Assembly (NCBI GenBank): GCA_018398585.1
Contig: JAGTTD010000006.1
Location: forward strand, 3,608,501 to 3,672,500
Direction of reading: 5' to 3'
Origin: Simmondsia chinensis
Taxonomy: Eukaryota; Streptophyta; Magnoliopsida; Caryophyllales; Simmondsiaceae
DNA: 64,000 nt
Below are positions 9,140-19,889 of the stretch, piece by piece (the first letter of the stretch is position 1; every line of letters starts with the position of its first letter). The position numbers and the translations under genes were made by a program. The notes under the pieces are model-generated. The model did not search any database and was not told where the DNA came from. It saw only the letters and a program-made list of their open reading frames with translations.

Positions 9140-11670
9140 GTGAGGTCAAGTCTCGGACTCGACCAGTTCATGCCATCTGGGTTGTGCGATTTTCGAGACC
9201 GGTCGGTGAGATCTACAGGGGGCACCTGTTCGTCAACCCCCATCTCCAAACACCAAGGTGCAACACCCACTGCCGGCCCCCATCAATTCCCACCTTCAAT
9301 TTCAACCACCAACCACCCATCACCATCTCCCTTCACCTCCCATCATCACCATCACCTCCACCACTTCCACCACTTCTTCATTTCCAATATCAGCCATCAC
9401 TAACGCCATCTTCACCATCACCCTCCGTCATCCACATTCCCTCCTACTTACAGCCATCTCCGCCACCACCAACTGCAAACCCCTTGCCCCAACGGTACTC
9501 TTCTCTCTCCTTATTTTACCCATCTCCATCGTTATGGGGGTGTCTATTTTTATTGATGGACTACATGAAAGAATGATTAATTCTTGGCTTAAAGCTGTTT
9601 TTTGTGGCTTTAAGTCAATTTACGATACTTTTGTGCCTCTTAAGAAAAGGTTGAGGTCAAGATTGTCTTATGGTTTTGTCCGGTTCTCGGAGTTCGGCGA
9701 AGCCGCGTGGGCGATTACATCCATGGATGGTAGATGGGTGATGGGAGCTAAACTCAAAGTTCAATGGGCTAACCAATCAGAAGTTCATTTGCTTCTACCA
9801 TGCAAAATCAGCCTCAACCTAGGGCTCCCACTCAGTTCAGGAACGCGGAAGGTATTCAGGTTCAGGGGAGGGCCGAGGACTCTGCATCTGTTAACACTTC
9901 AAAGATTGTGGTATCAAATACCAATAAGAGCGTGGAGGCTTGGCTTGAGCGGGCTTTAATTGCGCATACGTCTGAGGAGGCCAGCTTTGATGATATTCTC
10001 ACGTTTATCACCGAGAACAATCTCTACGGGTTGACCCCTATAAGGTTAAGCACTTCCTCCTTTATCCTAGTTTGTGATTATGTGGACTCCCTTGAGTCCT
10101 ACAATGGGCCGCACCTTGAGATCCTTTTGAGGAAATTCAAAGAGGTATATAAGTATAATGGCGAGACCCTTGGATCTGTTGAGAGAACGGTGTGGATTGA
10201 GGTTTATGGATTGCCCCTTCAATGTTGGTCTAAGGATTGCTTCACAGATCTCTCAAAATTGTGGGAAAAGTTCGTCAGAATGGATTCTAGGACGTCCGCT
10301 ATGAGGTGTGTTGATGTTGCTAGGTTCCTTATTGACACTTGCTCAACTACATACATTCATCAGACAGTCCAAGTTTAGTTTAGTGGGGGATCATGTTTGT
10401 TTTAATCAAGGAGGGTAATTCTGAGGTAATTCCGGACTGTTCATCTAGAGATGTTGCTTTAGCGGCTTTGTCTAGATTGGCTAGGGAGGAGGCCTCATCT
10501 GTGACGCTCTATCGAGATAGTCATGACACAATAATGACATGGAAATGTTCACGGGTTGAATCTCTTCCTGTACGTTTGATGGATGCTGTGGAGTTCTGGT
10601 CAGAGCCTGATTTAGCACCTCCTAGGAGTAGAAATGAGGGTGTGTGGGTCTTAGAGCTTCCATTGGGACAAATGTCTATCCATCTCAATGGTCAATACTC
10701 CTGGAGATCGGCTTTGGAGTGCTTCTTTCCGCAACTGTCAATTCTTCCTATTGTTATGCATCCTTTATCTCTTCCCCCACGCCAGGATGTCCGAGAAAAT
10801 CAACATCTTCCTCTCCTCCTCCCATGGGTCGAGGAGGCTAACTTTGAGGCTTTACAACTTAATGCTCAGATATCGCCTTTTGAGAGTGAAGTTTGAGAAA
10901 ATTTCATCGACAATGACTTTTCAGACTTTGGTACCGAATTCCCACCAGACTTTGAGCCTCCAGACTCACTTAAATACCGTAATATTGAGGCTAGTACACC
11001 TGAGAACTACCAGTTGTTTGTACCGTTTGGGGAGGGACCTAGCATAACTCGGAGGAAAAACGGGAAATTGCATACAACAAAAAGGGGCAGGCAAGCCCTA
11101 TAGCGCAAGGCGAAAGAGAAGGAGAAGCAGAAACTTCAGGAATTTCCGAAGGACATGTCGCCTGGTAGTAATTCGCAGAAGTGGACAAAGAATATTAGAA
11201 AGAAGAAGAAGAAGAACTTGGTGAATCGGGGCAACCATGTTGCTGATGCTGATCAAACCGAGGAAGCAGTCCGAGTAATAGAGATGGGAGAAAGATTAGG
11301 CTTGGATTTTAAGGGTGTCAATCCGACTATGATGAGTGCTATTCTTCATGGAAGGCTGTGATGGATTTTTGTTTTTTTGGTTTCTTGGTGCCTTGCGTTC
11401 AGTTTTCGGTTGTGAGTGTCCTGGTCTTCAGTTGGAGTCTATGCGTCAATTTGCTCACTGTTCCTGCCGTTTGGTTGGTTTTTTATTTTTCGTTGTTTTT
11501 GTGTGCTCGTGTTTGTGGTGCGTTTGTTTTCCCTGTTTCTGTTTTTCTTTGTGTTTTTTTTTCGTTGTCTCTTGTTTTCCCGCTCTTGTTCAAGTGGGTT
11601 CAGGTCTCGCTTTGTCGAGTGGCCTGCTTATTCCGCGGCTCTGTCGCCAATTATCCAAAAAAAAAAAAAA
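9140..11670 (+). mobile_element. LINE-derived element, ORF1 only, with poly(A)
   Basis: A broken ORF1 (about 9500-11361) is followed directly by a T/G-rich 3' untranslated region ending TCGAGTGGCCTGCTTATTCC, ...CGCCAATTATCC and an A-run at 11657-11670. No endonuclease or reverse transcriptase lies between ORF1 and the 3' end, so the element lacks ORF2. The 5' boundary and target duplication were not found. The 3' end matches the fragments at 17690-17888 and, less closely, 21101-22017 (minus). Confidence 0.65.
9500..11361 (+). pseudogene. LINE ORF1-like (RRM plus DUF4283-type) relic
   Basis: Three or more frames must be joined. The segment about 9530-9775 encodes an RNA-recognition-motif fold (VSIFIDGL...YGFVRFSEFGEAAWAI...LKVQWA, with RNP2- and RNP1-like strands). 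About 9800-10378 encodes the plant LINE ORF1 segment with VWIEVYGLPLQCWS and ARFLIDT, typical of the DUF4283 family. About 11155-11361 is a basic linker (KKKKK) then an EEAVRVIEMGERLGLDFKG-like end. Frameshifts fall near 9800 and 10380 and beyond 10890. This is an RNA-binding retrotransposon protein, not a host gene, and it is certainly inactive. Confidence 0.65.
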
Positions 11671-12279
11671 TCCCGTACGATATATGAAAAGTGTTTACAA
11701 TTTGAAAAAAAATAAAATATTACGTCCACATATCTCATTGTTTTAAACTAAAATTATCACTTTCTTTCAATTATTAAACTATCTTTTAAAAAACATCATG
11801 CTAATTTAGTCTAAAGTTTGTTGACTCAAAATCTTATACACAAATGTTTATACAAAAAAAAAAAAAGTAAGTCTCCAACTTAAATGTAAGGGTGACTTCA
11901 TTCAAGAAAGTCATGGCCTATAATGTTTGGAATTGGAGGTTTTTGAGATAAGTGGTGACTTTACAATAATGTATAAGATTATTATAATATTATTTCTTTT
12001 GTAATTTACTATAGTGTAAAGTATATACATTGAGCATCATATAGGGAATTTAACAATAACATAAGTCAGTCAATAGAAAAGTTGTCCTTCAATTGTACTG
12101 AAATATTATTTCTTTTGTAGTTAAATACAGTGTGAATTACATAATGAAATATTGTTTCATTCATAGTTAACTACAATGTGAATTACATACATGGAGCATC
12201 ATTTAGGGAAATTAACAATAACTTAATTCAGTCGATACAAAATTCACTTTCTACGTAATCAAATACTTATGTGCAGATC
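11671..12279. other. AT-rich intergenic, no gene seen
   Basis: Includes two related 90 bp stretches (around 12000-12060 and 12165-12230) sharing TACATTGAGCATCAT..AGGGAA.TTAACAATAAC, so some local duplication is present. No gene. Confidence 0.4.
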
Positions 12280-13450
12280 TTTATAGCCCAAAACATTCTA
12301 AAGTTGAACCTCTAAAATTTATATATTTTATTAACTATGACAAATTTAAGGCAATACTTTAATCATTATTTCATTATATAGAAGTTGAACTTCATATTGC
12401 CTCAAACATTATGAAATTAAACTTCAAATACAAAGTAGATTTAAATACATCAAATAATTCAAATATATTGACCCAAAACATTCTAAAGTTGAACTTATAA
12501 AATTTATGTATTGTATTAATTATGACAAATTCAAGGCCATATTGCAATCATGAGATAATGTATTATATATAAATATTGAGAACTATAAAATACATTACAA
12601 AATTTATGAAAAATATGGCGCCATACTTCAATCATTATAAATCATAGACCATACTTTTTTTTTTAAAACACGACCAAAGGTGATACTTCCATCATTAAAT
12701 AATGTATGACATATTAAAATTAAGAAATACAAAATACACTCATTAAATTTTAAAATATATTGTCCAAAATTATTATAAACTAAATTCTCATAATTTATGT
12801 AATTAAACTTTAATAATTTAATAATTGAAATATATTGCTCCAAACATTATGAAATTAAACTTCAAATACAAAGTATATTTAAATACATCAAATAATTTAA
12901 AGAAGATAACTCAAATATATTGCCCTAAAATATTTTACAGATGAACTTATAAAATTTATGTATTTTATTAATTATGACAAATTCAAAATCATACTTTAAT
13001 CATGAAATAATATATTAAATATAAATGTTGAGAATAATAAAATAAATTATAAAATTTATGATAATTCTAAGGCCATACTTTAATTATTACAAAGCAAATG
13101 CTATACTTCTTCATTTTTTTTTTTTTTTTTGGGGAACACACCAAGTCATCAAAGGTTATACTTGAATTATTAAATATTACATGACATATTAAAATAATGA
13201 AATAAAAAAAATACATTATAGAGAAATACTTAAAAATTACATAGTTTAATTAATAAAAATTAATAACTATAAAAATTACAAAGTAGATTTAAATACATCA
13301 AATAATTCAAATATATTGACCCAAATATTCTAAAGTTGAACTTATTAAATTTATGTATTTTATTAATTATGATAAATTCAAGATCATACTTCAATCATGA
13401 AATAATATTTTTATGTCTTTTATTAATTATAATATATAAATATTAAGAAC
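12280..13450. repeat. Diverged tandem array, about 0.41-0.44 kb period
   Basis: The anchor CAAAGTAGATTTAAATACAT recurs at 12431, 12869 and 13279, spacings 438 and 410. Each unit also carries GTTGAACTTATAAAATTTATG and TATTAATTATGACAAATTC. Units are diverged and interrupted by T-runs (12655, 13113). Very AT-rich, with no coding capacity. Confidence 0.6.
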
Positions 13451-13643
13451 TATAAAATAAATTATAAAATTTATGACAAATCTAGGATCATACTTTAATC
13501 ATTACAAATTAAATGTCATACTTCTTTTTCTTTTCTTTTTTTTCCTAATTTTATGGGTAGGATCATGAGACGGCTTGAATGGACATTTGGTGGCTTTTAG
13601 GGAGGGCAACTTCACCATAATATAAAGAAGATAAAGAAAAAGA

Positions 13644-13647
<4 letters not shown>

Positions 13648-13710
<63 letters not shown>
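13648..13710. repeat. (AT)n microsatellite, about 63 bp
   Basis: Uninterrupted AT repeat that forms the left edge of a foldback element. A matching (TA)n run is at 15039-15061 on the right edge. Confidence 0.95.
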
Positions 13711-13712
<2 letters not shown>

Positions 13713-15038
13713 ACACTTAACCTAAAAATAACCCAACTATATGTTAATATATCAAAAAATAATTTAACTCTATTTTCTAACAAAAAAAATAACCCAACTC
13801 TGAACTTTTCTACAAAAAAAAACCAAACTCTGAACTTTTCTACCAAAAAATAACTCAACTCTTACTTTTCTACTGAAAAATAACCCAACTCTAACTTTTC
13901 TACTAAAAAATACCCCAATTCTAAAAATTTGATTTAAAAAATACTGAATTGTGGTGCGTGGTATGATGCTCCGACAATGTATGTTTCTTTTACGTATTTT
14001 TAGCTTGGCTTGTTCTCTATAGGGTTGCAAATGAGCCAAGCCGGCTCGCGAACTGATTTGAGAGCTTGCTCGACTCGTTCCGTTAAGGACTCGGTTTGGG
14101 TTCGTCTAAGCCGACTCGAGAGCTTGCTCGACTCGTCTAAAGGCGGCTCGTTTAAATAAGCGAGCTGAATCAAATCGAGGCCGACTTGGCCTGAAAAGCT
14201 CACAAGCCGGGTTGTGGGGCTCATGAGTCAGCTTGTTTATGGGGCTCATGAGCCGACTCGATTATTGGTTCGCATCTCTATATTGCGGAATTGAGTTACA
14301 TATCTGTATTTTTTATTTCTAATTTCTATACATGATTTATTTTATCACTCTTTTCTAAAACTCTAAATAAAAATAACCATAAATGAGTATAACAGGCCTC
14401 ATAAATGAGCTTAACGAGCCTTGTAAATTAGCGCAATGACTCTGCAAAACTCAACGAGCCAGCTCGCCAAATAATCAAGCCTAAATGATAGTCTCATTTA
14501 CTAAACGAGCTGAGCTGACCACAAATATGCGGCTTGGTTAGATACATGATACCAATATCGAGTTGGTCTTAATTAGTTAACGAGTCGAGCCGAGCAAGTT
14601 GTTGTTCGGCTCAGCTTAGCACGGTTCATTTGCAGCCTTAATTCTCTGGTTGTATTGCTCTATTGGTTTGCTTGTTCTGTGCCCCGGGGATATTGTTTTT
14701 TTTGTGGGATTGTACATTTATTGAAAAAAATGTACTTTTAGTTTGGTTAGGTGAGGAAAGAAATCAAGCCAATCCAAAAATATATAAAAGAAAAATATAT
14801 TGTCGGCGCGTTATACCACTCGCCATGCTTACCCACCAATTCTGTTTTTTTAAAATTAATTTTAAAGTTTGGTTATTGTTTGGTTAAAAATAGAGTTAGG
14901 TTATTTTAGGTGGAAAATTTAAAAGTTAGGTTATGTTTTGGTTGAAAAGTTAAAGTTGGATTACTTTTTGGTTAGGAAATAGAGTTGGATTACTTTTCAG
15001 TATATTGGCATACAATTGAATTATTTTTAGGTTAATTA
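13711..15038. mobile_element. Foldback element with subrepeated inverted arms
   Basis: The left arm 13711-14019 and the right arm about 14741-15038 are inverted copies: the left begins TTAACCTAAAAATAACCCAA and the right ends TTGAATTATTTTTAGGTTAA. Each arm holds about five tandem 30-33 bp subunits (ACTTTTCTAC, A-run, TAACCCAACTCT). Both outer edges abut AT repeats, suggesting insertion into (TA)n. The spacer is occupied by a GAGC-rich hAT-like element. No transposase. Confidence 0.65.
14020..14640. mobile_element. GAGC-rich hAT-like element inside the foldback
   Basis: Termini TAGGGTTGCAAATGAGCC and (inverted) TAAGGCTGCAAATGAACC. The flanking 8-mers GTTCTCTA (14012-14019) and ATTCTCTG (14641-14648) agree at six of eight positions, consistent with an old hAT 8 bp duplication. 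The interior is degenerate GAGCC/GAGCTTG words. Non-coding. Confidence 0.6.
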
Positions 15039-15061
15039 TTATATATATATATATATATATT

Positions 15062-15573
15062 CATGTTTGGTTTAACCTTGGATTTGGTTGACCCTGGGGT
15101 TGAGTTAATCTCTGATCTGATCATTTTCATGTTGACCTATCAAGTTATGTTATAATTTATTTTTGTTAAATTTTCTCTCTTTCCAAACTAAAATTACATT
15201 GTTTTCATTTATTGCATTATTAACAAATTAATTAATTAAAAATATAAATAATTAGATATTAATATCAATAAAAGAATAGTTTTTCTAACATATGCTTTAA
15301 AGTGCATTAAATTAACCTAGTAATTAGTCGACTACAATTAAAAGAAAAAAAGAACTTACATATCTTAAGCATTTTAAATAAAACAATTTAAATATATTTG
15401 CATCTAACCCACATTAAAATCTCCAATTTTTTTTTGAGAAAAACAATATTATCATATATCGAAAATTGCACATGGATAAATTAAAAAAATTTTGATTACG
15501 AAAAAATTTAAAAATAAATAAATAAAATAACAAAATTATGTTTGTATAGTGAAAACTTTATTATTTAACTAAA
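15062..15573. repeat. Duplicated intergenic module (left of Helitron)
   Basis: Shares GTTGACCTATCAAGTTATGT, TTTCTCTCTTTCCAAAC and GATATTAATATCAATAAA-type words with 22030-22170, 31070-31330 and parts of 22970-23190 and 44990-45100. Part of the repeated RING-H2 locus background. No gene. Confidence 0.55.
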
Positions 15574-16193
15574 CTAGGTTTGTTCCCGTACGATGCACGG
15601 GCGGTATTTATTTGTCATTATATTTTACAGCCGAGAATTTTTTGCATTGAAATAAACTTTTGTTTGATCAGTTGGCTATAATCTTATTCAATTTACATAA
15701 TTCTCATAGCTGTAATTGTGAAAGTTTTCAATCAAAAAAATGACAAAATTTATTTCCTAATTCAAAGAAATAAAAATATAAACAAAATTCACACTGTATT
15801 AAGTATGAATATTATTCCAAAAAAGGTGGTTGTTATGTTTGCTTTTTGTGCTAGGTACCCTTAATTTTCTTCGCTTATCTACAATGAAAATATGCCATTG
15901 TTAAGTCGTATCTAATTGCTACGAAATAGTAAAGCTTGACCTGTTGCTTACCTCGATATTTATTGCGTATATGTTATTTATTGTACGCTCTTCAAAAGAC
16001 AATATTGTAATTGGTTCTTGTAAAGCCTATGGTATTGAAAAATATTTTCAATATTCAGGATATCTTAACGACATTTCAAATATTATGGACTATCTTTTAT
16101 TAGTATTTTAATGTCAATTCTATAGTTCTAATAAATATTTTAAAAGAAATATCTTTCTTGTATTTAGGTTCAGGATATTTAATAAAATATAGA
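15574..16193 (-). mobile_element. Non-autonomous Helitron, 620 bp
   Basis: Read on the minus strand it starts TCTATATTTTATT (16193) and ends CTAG (15574). Seven bases before the CTAG is a hairpin with a CCCGT/ACGGG stem (15585-15601). The host bases are A on the left and T on the right, as expected for Helitron insertion between A and T. Paralogous empty sites at about 50300-50330 and 36885-36930 continue from ...TTATTTCTCAAA to TAATAACATGAG without it. No gene is carried inside. Confidence 0.75.
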
Positions 16194-17014
16194 TACTTGC
16201 ATGAGATTTTATTGTTTTTCACTAAATAATTTGAAGTGTTTTTTCAACTGATAAAAAAATTATTGAAGTGTTCTACTTAAGGGTTTAGCTTTGAAGATAT
16301 TATCATTTAGGTATCCAGAGTTTGACCATCTATTACCTAGATATCTGACTTTTTCAATAATACATACAATAGGGATCCTTAAGGTCTAAAAGTTTTATCA
16401 CTTAAATATCTTAAGGTTCAAAATTTTATCAATTAGGTACATTTCTGTCAAAATTTCATAAATTTTTGTTCGAAAATGCTAAAGTACCAATGAACAACGA
16501 CATCTTATACAGCAGACCATACTATATCATCAAGATACACTTTATCCTTTACCTAGTTATTAGGGTTTATCCTTTTGCTTTCATGGAAACTGATCAAAAA
16601 TAGGAAGTTGTGTTCCTTTGCTACCAACTAAATCGAGAAACATAACCTTTTCCAAAGTTTGCACGATAAAAGATTAATAAACTTATTCTGATATTTGTTA
16701 TATATTTTCAAATTATTTCTATTTTTTAGTTCATTAATGTCTAGATTTGAATTTTCGAGCTCATCAAAAATTAAGTCTTTTAGTATCACTTAACTTGTAT
16801 ATTATCTTCTTAAATAAGTTATGTGGCAATAGTATCAGCAATCATATTTACATAAATTAATTTCTTACTTACCAATGGAAATCCGTACTGTATAACATGC
16901 ACCATTCATTTTAACATAATATTCACTTCTCAAGATAGCAAGAAAATTTTGACACATTAATTTTTCATTTGTACGAGTCTTATTTATAATAGGCTCTTTT
17001 CAAACATGCAACTG
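16194..17014. other. Intergenic repeats, 3' flank of the prolamin-like gene
   Basis: Contains ACTAAATAATTTGAAGTGTT (also near 36945, 46075 and 50355) and a diverged relative of the block at 50449-50960 and 52725-53240. No gene seen. Confidence 0.45.
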
Positions 17015-17419
17015 TTACAAGGAAAGTTTTGGGGATGCCACGGGCTGTTGATCAAAAACTTCACTGCAAATGTTCCAGATACCATCATGCCTTTTGAGAA
17101 TTTCACGGATCGCTTGCCTTTCAAAATGTTCCTTAATCAAAATAGATTGGGTCATAATATCGTGGCACGTCCTGCCCAACTTTAGTAGGTCACTGCAAGA
17201 GGCAAGATTGATACTAGAACCTGTAAAGATGAATTCAAATATAGCTTCACCAGACAGGGGATCTATTTTGTGTAGGCAAGCTTCTACACGGTTTGCGAAA
17301 TCTGGATCCGATGTTGGGAAGGGGTCAAGGTTGCTTCCAATTGCATTTGCCAGAATTGATGTAACAAGAAGAACAAGTGATATAGAATAAGTCATAATAG
17401 GCAGAGCTCCGGTCTTCAT
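17015..17419 (-). CDS. Prolamin-like (ECA1-type) small secreted protein
   Basis: 134 residues, single exon. Residues 1 to about 26 are a signal peptide (hydrophobic LVLLVTSILANA). The mature part has four cysteines in the contexts EACLHKIDPLSGEAIFEFIF, SCSDLL, TCHDIM and NICSEVF, matching the plant prolamin-like domain of the ECA1 gametogenesis-related family. These are small secreted proteins, many expressed in reproductive tissue. The four cysteines could form two disulphides. Upstream on the minus strand lies TATAAATAG (17522-17530), about 100 bp before the ATG, with a G-run just beyond it. It forms a divergent pair with the paralogue at 18248-18646 and their leaders align. Expression site and partner are unknown. 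Confidence 0.85.
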   Translation of the reverse strand: MKTGALPIMTYSISLVLLVTSILANAIGSNLDPFPTSDPDFANRVEACLHKIDPLSGEAIFEFIFTGSSINLASCSDLLKLGRTCHDIMTQSILIKEHFERQAIREILKRHDGIWNICSEVFDQQPVASPKLSL

Positions 17420-17521
17420 GATCGGTTTTGCAATAAAATCTTATTTTATTTGAATTGATAAAATATGAGATGCGAGTAGATGATATTTTTAATGAATGAT
17501 GCTACAAGAATTTAACATCAT

Positions 17522-17530
17522 CTATTTATA
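17522..17530 (-). promoter_or_regulatory. TATA box of the minus-strand prolamin-like gene
   Basis: TATAAATAG on the minus strand, about 100 bp before the ATG. The downstream leader shares TAGCATCATTCA with the partner gene, at a similar distance from its TATA box. Confidence 0.6.
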
Positions 17531-17540
17531 CAGGAAAAAT

Positions 17541-17558
17541 GGGGGGGGGGGGGGGGGG
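17541..17558. repeat. 18-base G run
   Basis: Uninterrupted G tract upstream of the minus-strand prolamin-like gene. It could be a true homopolymer or an assembly-sensitive tract. Confidence 0.8.
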
Positions 17559-17689
17559 AATTAATGGCTCTCTACAGTAACGATTGTGTTAGTAATGAAT
17601 GACAATTAATACAAAATTCTTAAAGGAATTTTTGACTTACCTATCATCCTTTTTGGCTTTGATGTTGTGCTCTCATCCCCTAACCCGAT

Positions 17690-17888
17690 TGATCGTAGCA
17701 CTCCTTGTTTTATTTTTAGCGTCTATAGTTGTCCAGCGTCTGTTGGCTCTATTTGTATTTTGTTTATGTTGTTTGTACTTGTTTTTTTTTTCTGGTCCTT
17801 GTTTTCTTAGGGGTGTCCTGCACCTCGCTTGTGTCGAATGGCCTGCTTTATTCCGCTACCTTGTCGCTAATTACGAAAAAAAATGAAA
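17690..17888 (+). mobile_element. LINE 3' end fragment with A-run
   Basis: T/G-rich sequence ending TCGAATGGCCTGCTTTATTC, ...TGTCGCTAATTACG and an A-run (17876-17883). It matches the last about 60 bp of the LINE element ending at 11670. Severely 5' truncated. It lies between the two divergent prolamin-like genes. Confidence 0.6.
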
Positions 17889-18139
17889 TTCTAAGTTCTG
17901 TTTGTTGCCTCATTGTTTGAGGAAGAACACATGGTTCACATGTCGAAAATTAATATCTGGCCATATTAACTTTCAATGTATAGATTAAGTTATGTCGTTC
18001 ATAAAAATATTCTTATTTTAACATTTATCAATATTAGTTGATAAACGTACAGTATTAATTGCGCTTAATAACTCATGTAACATTTGTAAATTACTAACGA
18101 AACTTATCTTCAACGTTTTTTTTTTCCTTTTTTTTTTCC
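17889..18139. promoter_or_regulatory. Upstream region of the plus-strand prolamin-like gene
   Basis: AT-rich, with a T/C-rich stretch just before the TATA box. No further motif identified. Confidence 0.35.
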
Positions 18140-18148
18140 TATATATAG
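18140..18148 (+). promoter_or_regulatory. TATA box of the plus-strand prolamin-like gene
   Basis: TATATATAG about 100 bp before the ATG at 18248, with the shared leader word TAGCATCATTCA downstream. Confidence 0.65.
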
Positions 18149-18247
18149 ACAATGTAGTATCCTAATAGCATCATTCACTAAGGTTTTATATATCTCATAT
18201 CTTTTTTATCAGTTTAAAGTGTCAAATAAGATTGAAGCACAAAAGTC

Positions 18248-18646
18248 ATGGAAACTAAAACTCTACCTCTTGTGACATACTTTGCCATCTTTATGCTCCT
18301 TGTTACATCATGCACTGCAAGTGCATTGGGACGTGACCTTGATTTCGTCCCGAGTTTAGACCCGAGCTCCAAATCCTATGTAGAAGCTTGCACATATAAA
18401 ATGGATCCCTTGTCTGGTGATGCTATATTTGAATACGTATTTAAAGGAGCTGATTCTGGGATCAACATTAAGTCATGCAAAGACTTGCTAAGCTTGGGAA
18501 GTACGTGCCACAATTCCATGACAAAGTCAATTCTCGCCAGAGAAAATTTTAAATGGCAACAAATTGCTGAAATTCTCAGAAGGCAGGATATTATTTGGAC
18601 GACTTGTCTTGAAATATTTGATCAACAGCCTGCGAGATCCCCATAA
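18248..18646 (+). CDS. Prolamin-like (ECA1-type) small secreted protein
   Basis: 132 residues, single exon. A signal peptide covers about residues 1-26 (YFAIFMLLVTSCTASA). The mature part has four cysteines in the contexts EACTYKMDPLSGDAIFEYVF, SCKDLL, TCHNSM and TTCLEIF, aligning with the minus-strand neighbour over its whole length, including the shared ending FDQQP. The two are an inverted duplicate pair, 828 bp apart start to start, with a LINE fragment between them. The family is the prolamin-like domain of ECA1-type proteins. A reproductive role is known for some relatives and is only inferred here. Confidence 0.85.
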   Translation: METKTLPLVTYFAIFMLLVTSCTASALGRDLDFVPSLDPSSKSYVEACTYKMDPLSGDAIFEYVFKGADSGINIKSCKDLLSLGSTCHNSMTKSILARENFKWQQIAEILRRQDIIWTTCLEIFDQQPARSP

Positions 18647-19889
18647 ATTATCGGGACGTAGTTGTATATATGTTAGTAATAAGGCCTAATATGTGATTTG
18701 GCTTGTTGGATTCTCAAATTAATAATAAGAGCCATACAATATATATGTTCCATTTGCATTTTTACAAATAAAATAGTAAAAAAGTTTCTTCAATTTTTTG
18801 TGTTATTTTGAAAATTGGAGATCATTATTTAAAAAAATTAATATTATTAAGTACTAAATTTTGTTGCTACATAAGATGATTCAATTAATGAGAAAAAATA
18901 ACACTTCAAATATAATAAAAAAGGTTTAATAATCTTTCATGAAACTATAAACTCAAATCTAAATTACAAATATATTTGTCATTATAATATTTTTTCAAAA
19001 ACTTGTATTTCTCATCCAAAAATTATAATGGTAAAAATGTTTCTGACTCAACACAATAATTTAATTGAGTTCTTTTGGGACCTAACTTGGTAGTAGACAA
19101 CTCTATGGATCAGAGAGGCCACCCTGCTTTTGATCACCACCAAGGACAACCAGCATAAAAATAATAAATTAACAAAATAATGAAGCAGCCTGTATTCTGG
19201 CGGATCGGGTTCTTGACGAGATAGGTGGAAGAGACGCGGATAGAGGGGAGAGAGGCGAAAGGGTAAACCGGATTGAGAAAGTTAACATTAATTAGGAAAC
19301 TTTAGCTTAGATTAGATTTAGGGATTTTTAATAGTTATTTTTTGTATTTATCTTTTAATTTTTTAAAGTCTTTTAGTTTAGTTGAATTAGCTCCTCTGTT
19401 TAAATAAGATAAAGTCTAGGATTTAGTTAGTTCAATTGTTTTAGAGATTTTTCTCATTATTTATGTGTTTTTTTTTAGTTTTCGGGATGAGAATTTAGTT
19501 AGACTTTTTATTCTGCTTTGTTCTGAATTATTTTCGCAATAAAGAATTTAAAGGAAGGCCGTAACTCAAGAAGAATTGCAGAAAATAAAATGAAAAAGCG
19601 GGTTAAAAGTTCTCTTGAGTTAATTTATCAAAGCAAGGTAAATATCCATTTTACTGGTTTTTATTGAAAATTATATAAATTTCAGGTGTGATTTTAAAAA
19701 ATTACCTAGGTTTTCTAATTTTTTATTATCATACTTAAACTTTACAAACTTTTTCAATGTCATGCCTTAATTCTAACGATGTTAACATTTGTTAGTTTTT
19801 ATTTACTTGACTTTTATAACTAGAGAGAAAATAATTAACATGTGTATAAATTAACATTTGGCATTTAATAAAAAAAAATCACTCATATA
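18647..19889. other. Intergenic, no gene seen
   Basis: AT-rich DNA downstream of the prolamin-like gene, with a more GC-balanced patch near 19180-19290 that has no convincing open frame. Nothing recognised. Confidence 0.4.

Noticed and set aside
9184..9576. Pro/Ser/His-rich frames as a separate gene
   Set aside because: They are alternative frames of the CA/CC-rich leader of the LINE ORF1 relic, without independent support.
11336..11746. Cys/Phe-rich short frames as membrane proteins
   Set aside because: They lie in the T/G-rich LINE 3' untranslated region, whose composition gives apparent hydrophobic frames in all three phases.
13502..14039. Tandem-repeat protein (repeated FFxRKV motif)
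   Set aside because: The repeat is simply the translated 30-33 bp subunits of the foldback arm plus the AT microsatellite.
15574..17419. Helitron capture of the minus-strand prolamin-like gene
   Set aside because: The Helitron's 5' end was located at 16193 by its TC start and by empty-site paralogues, so the gene at 17015-17419 lies outside it.
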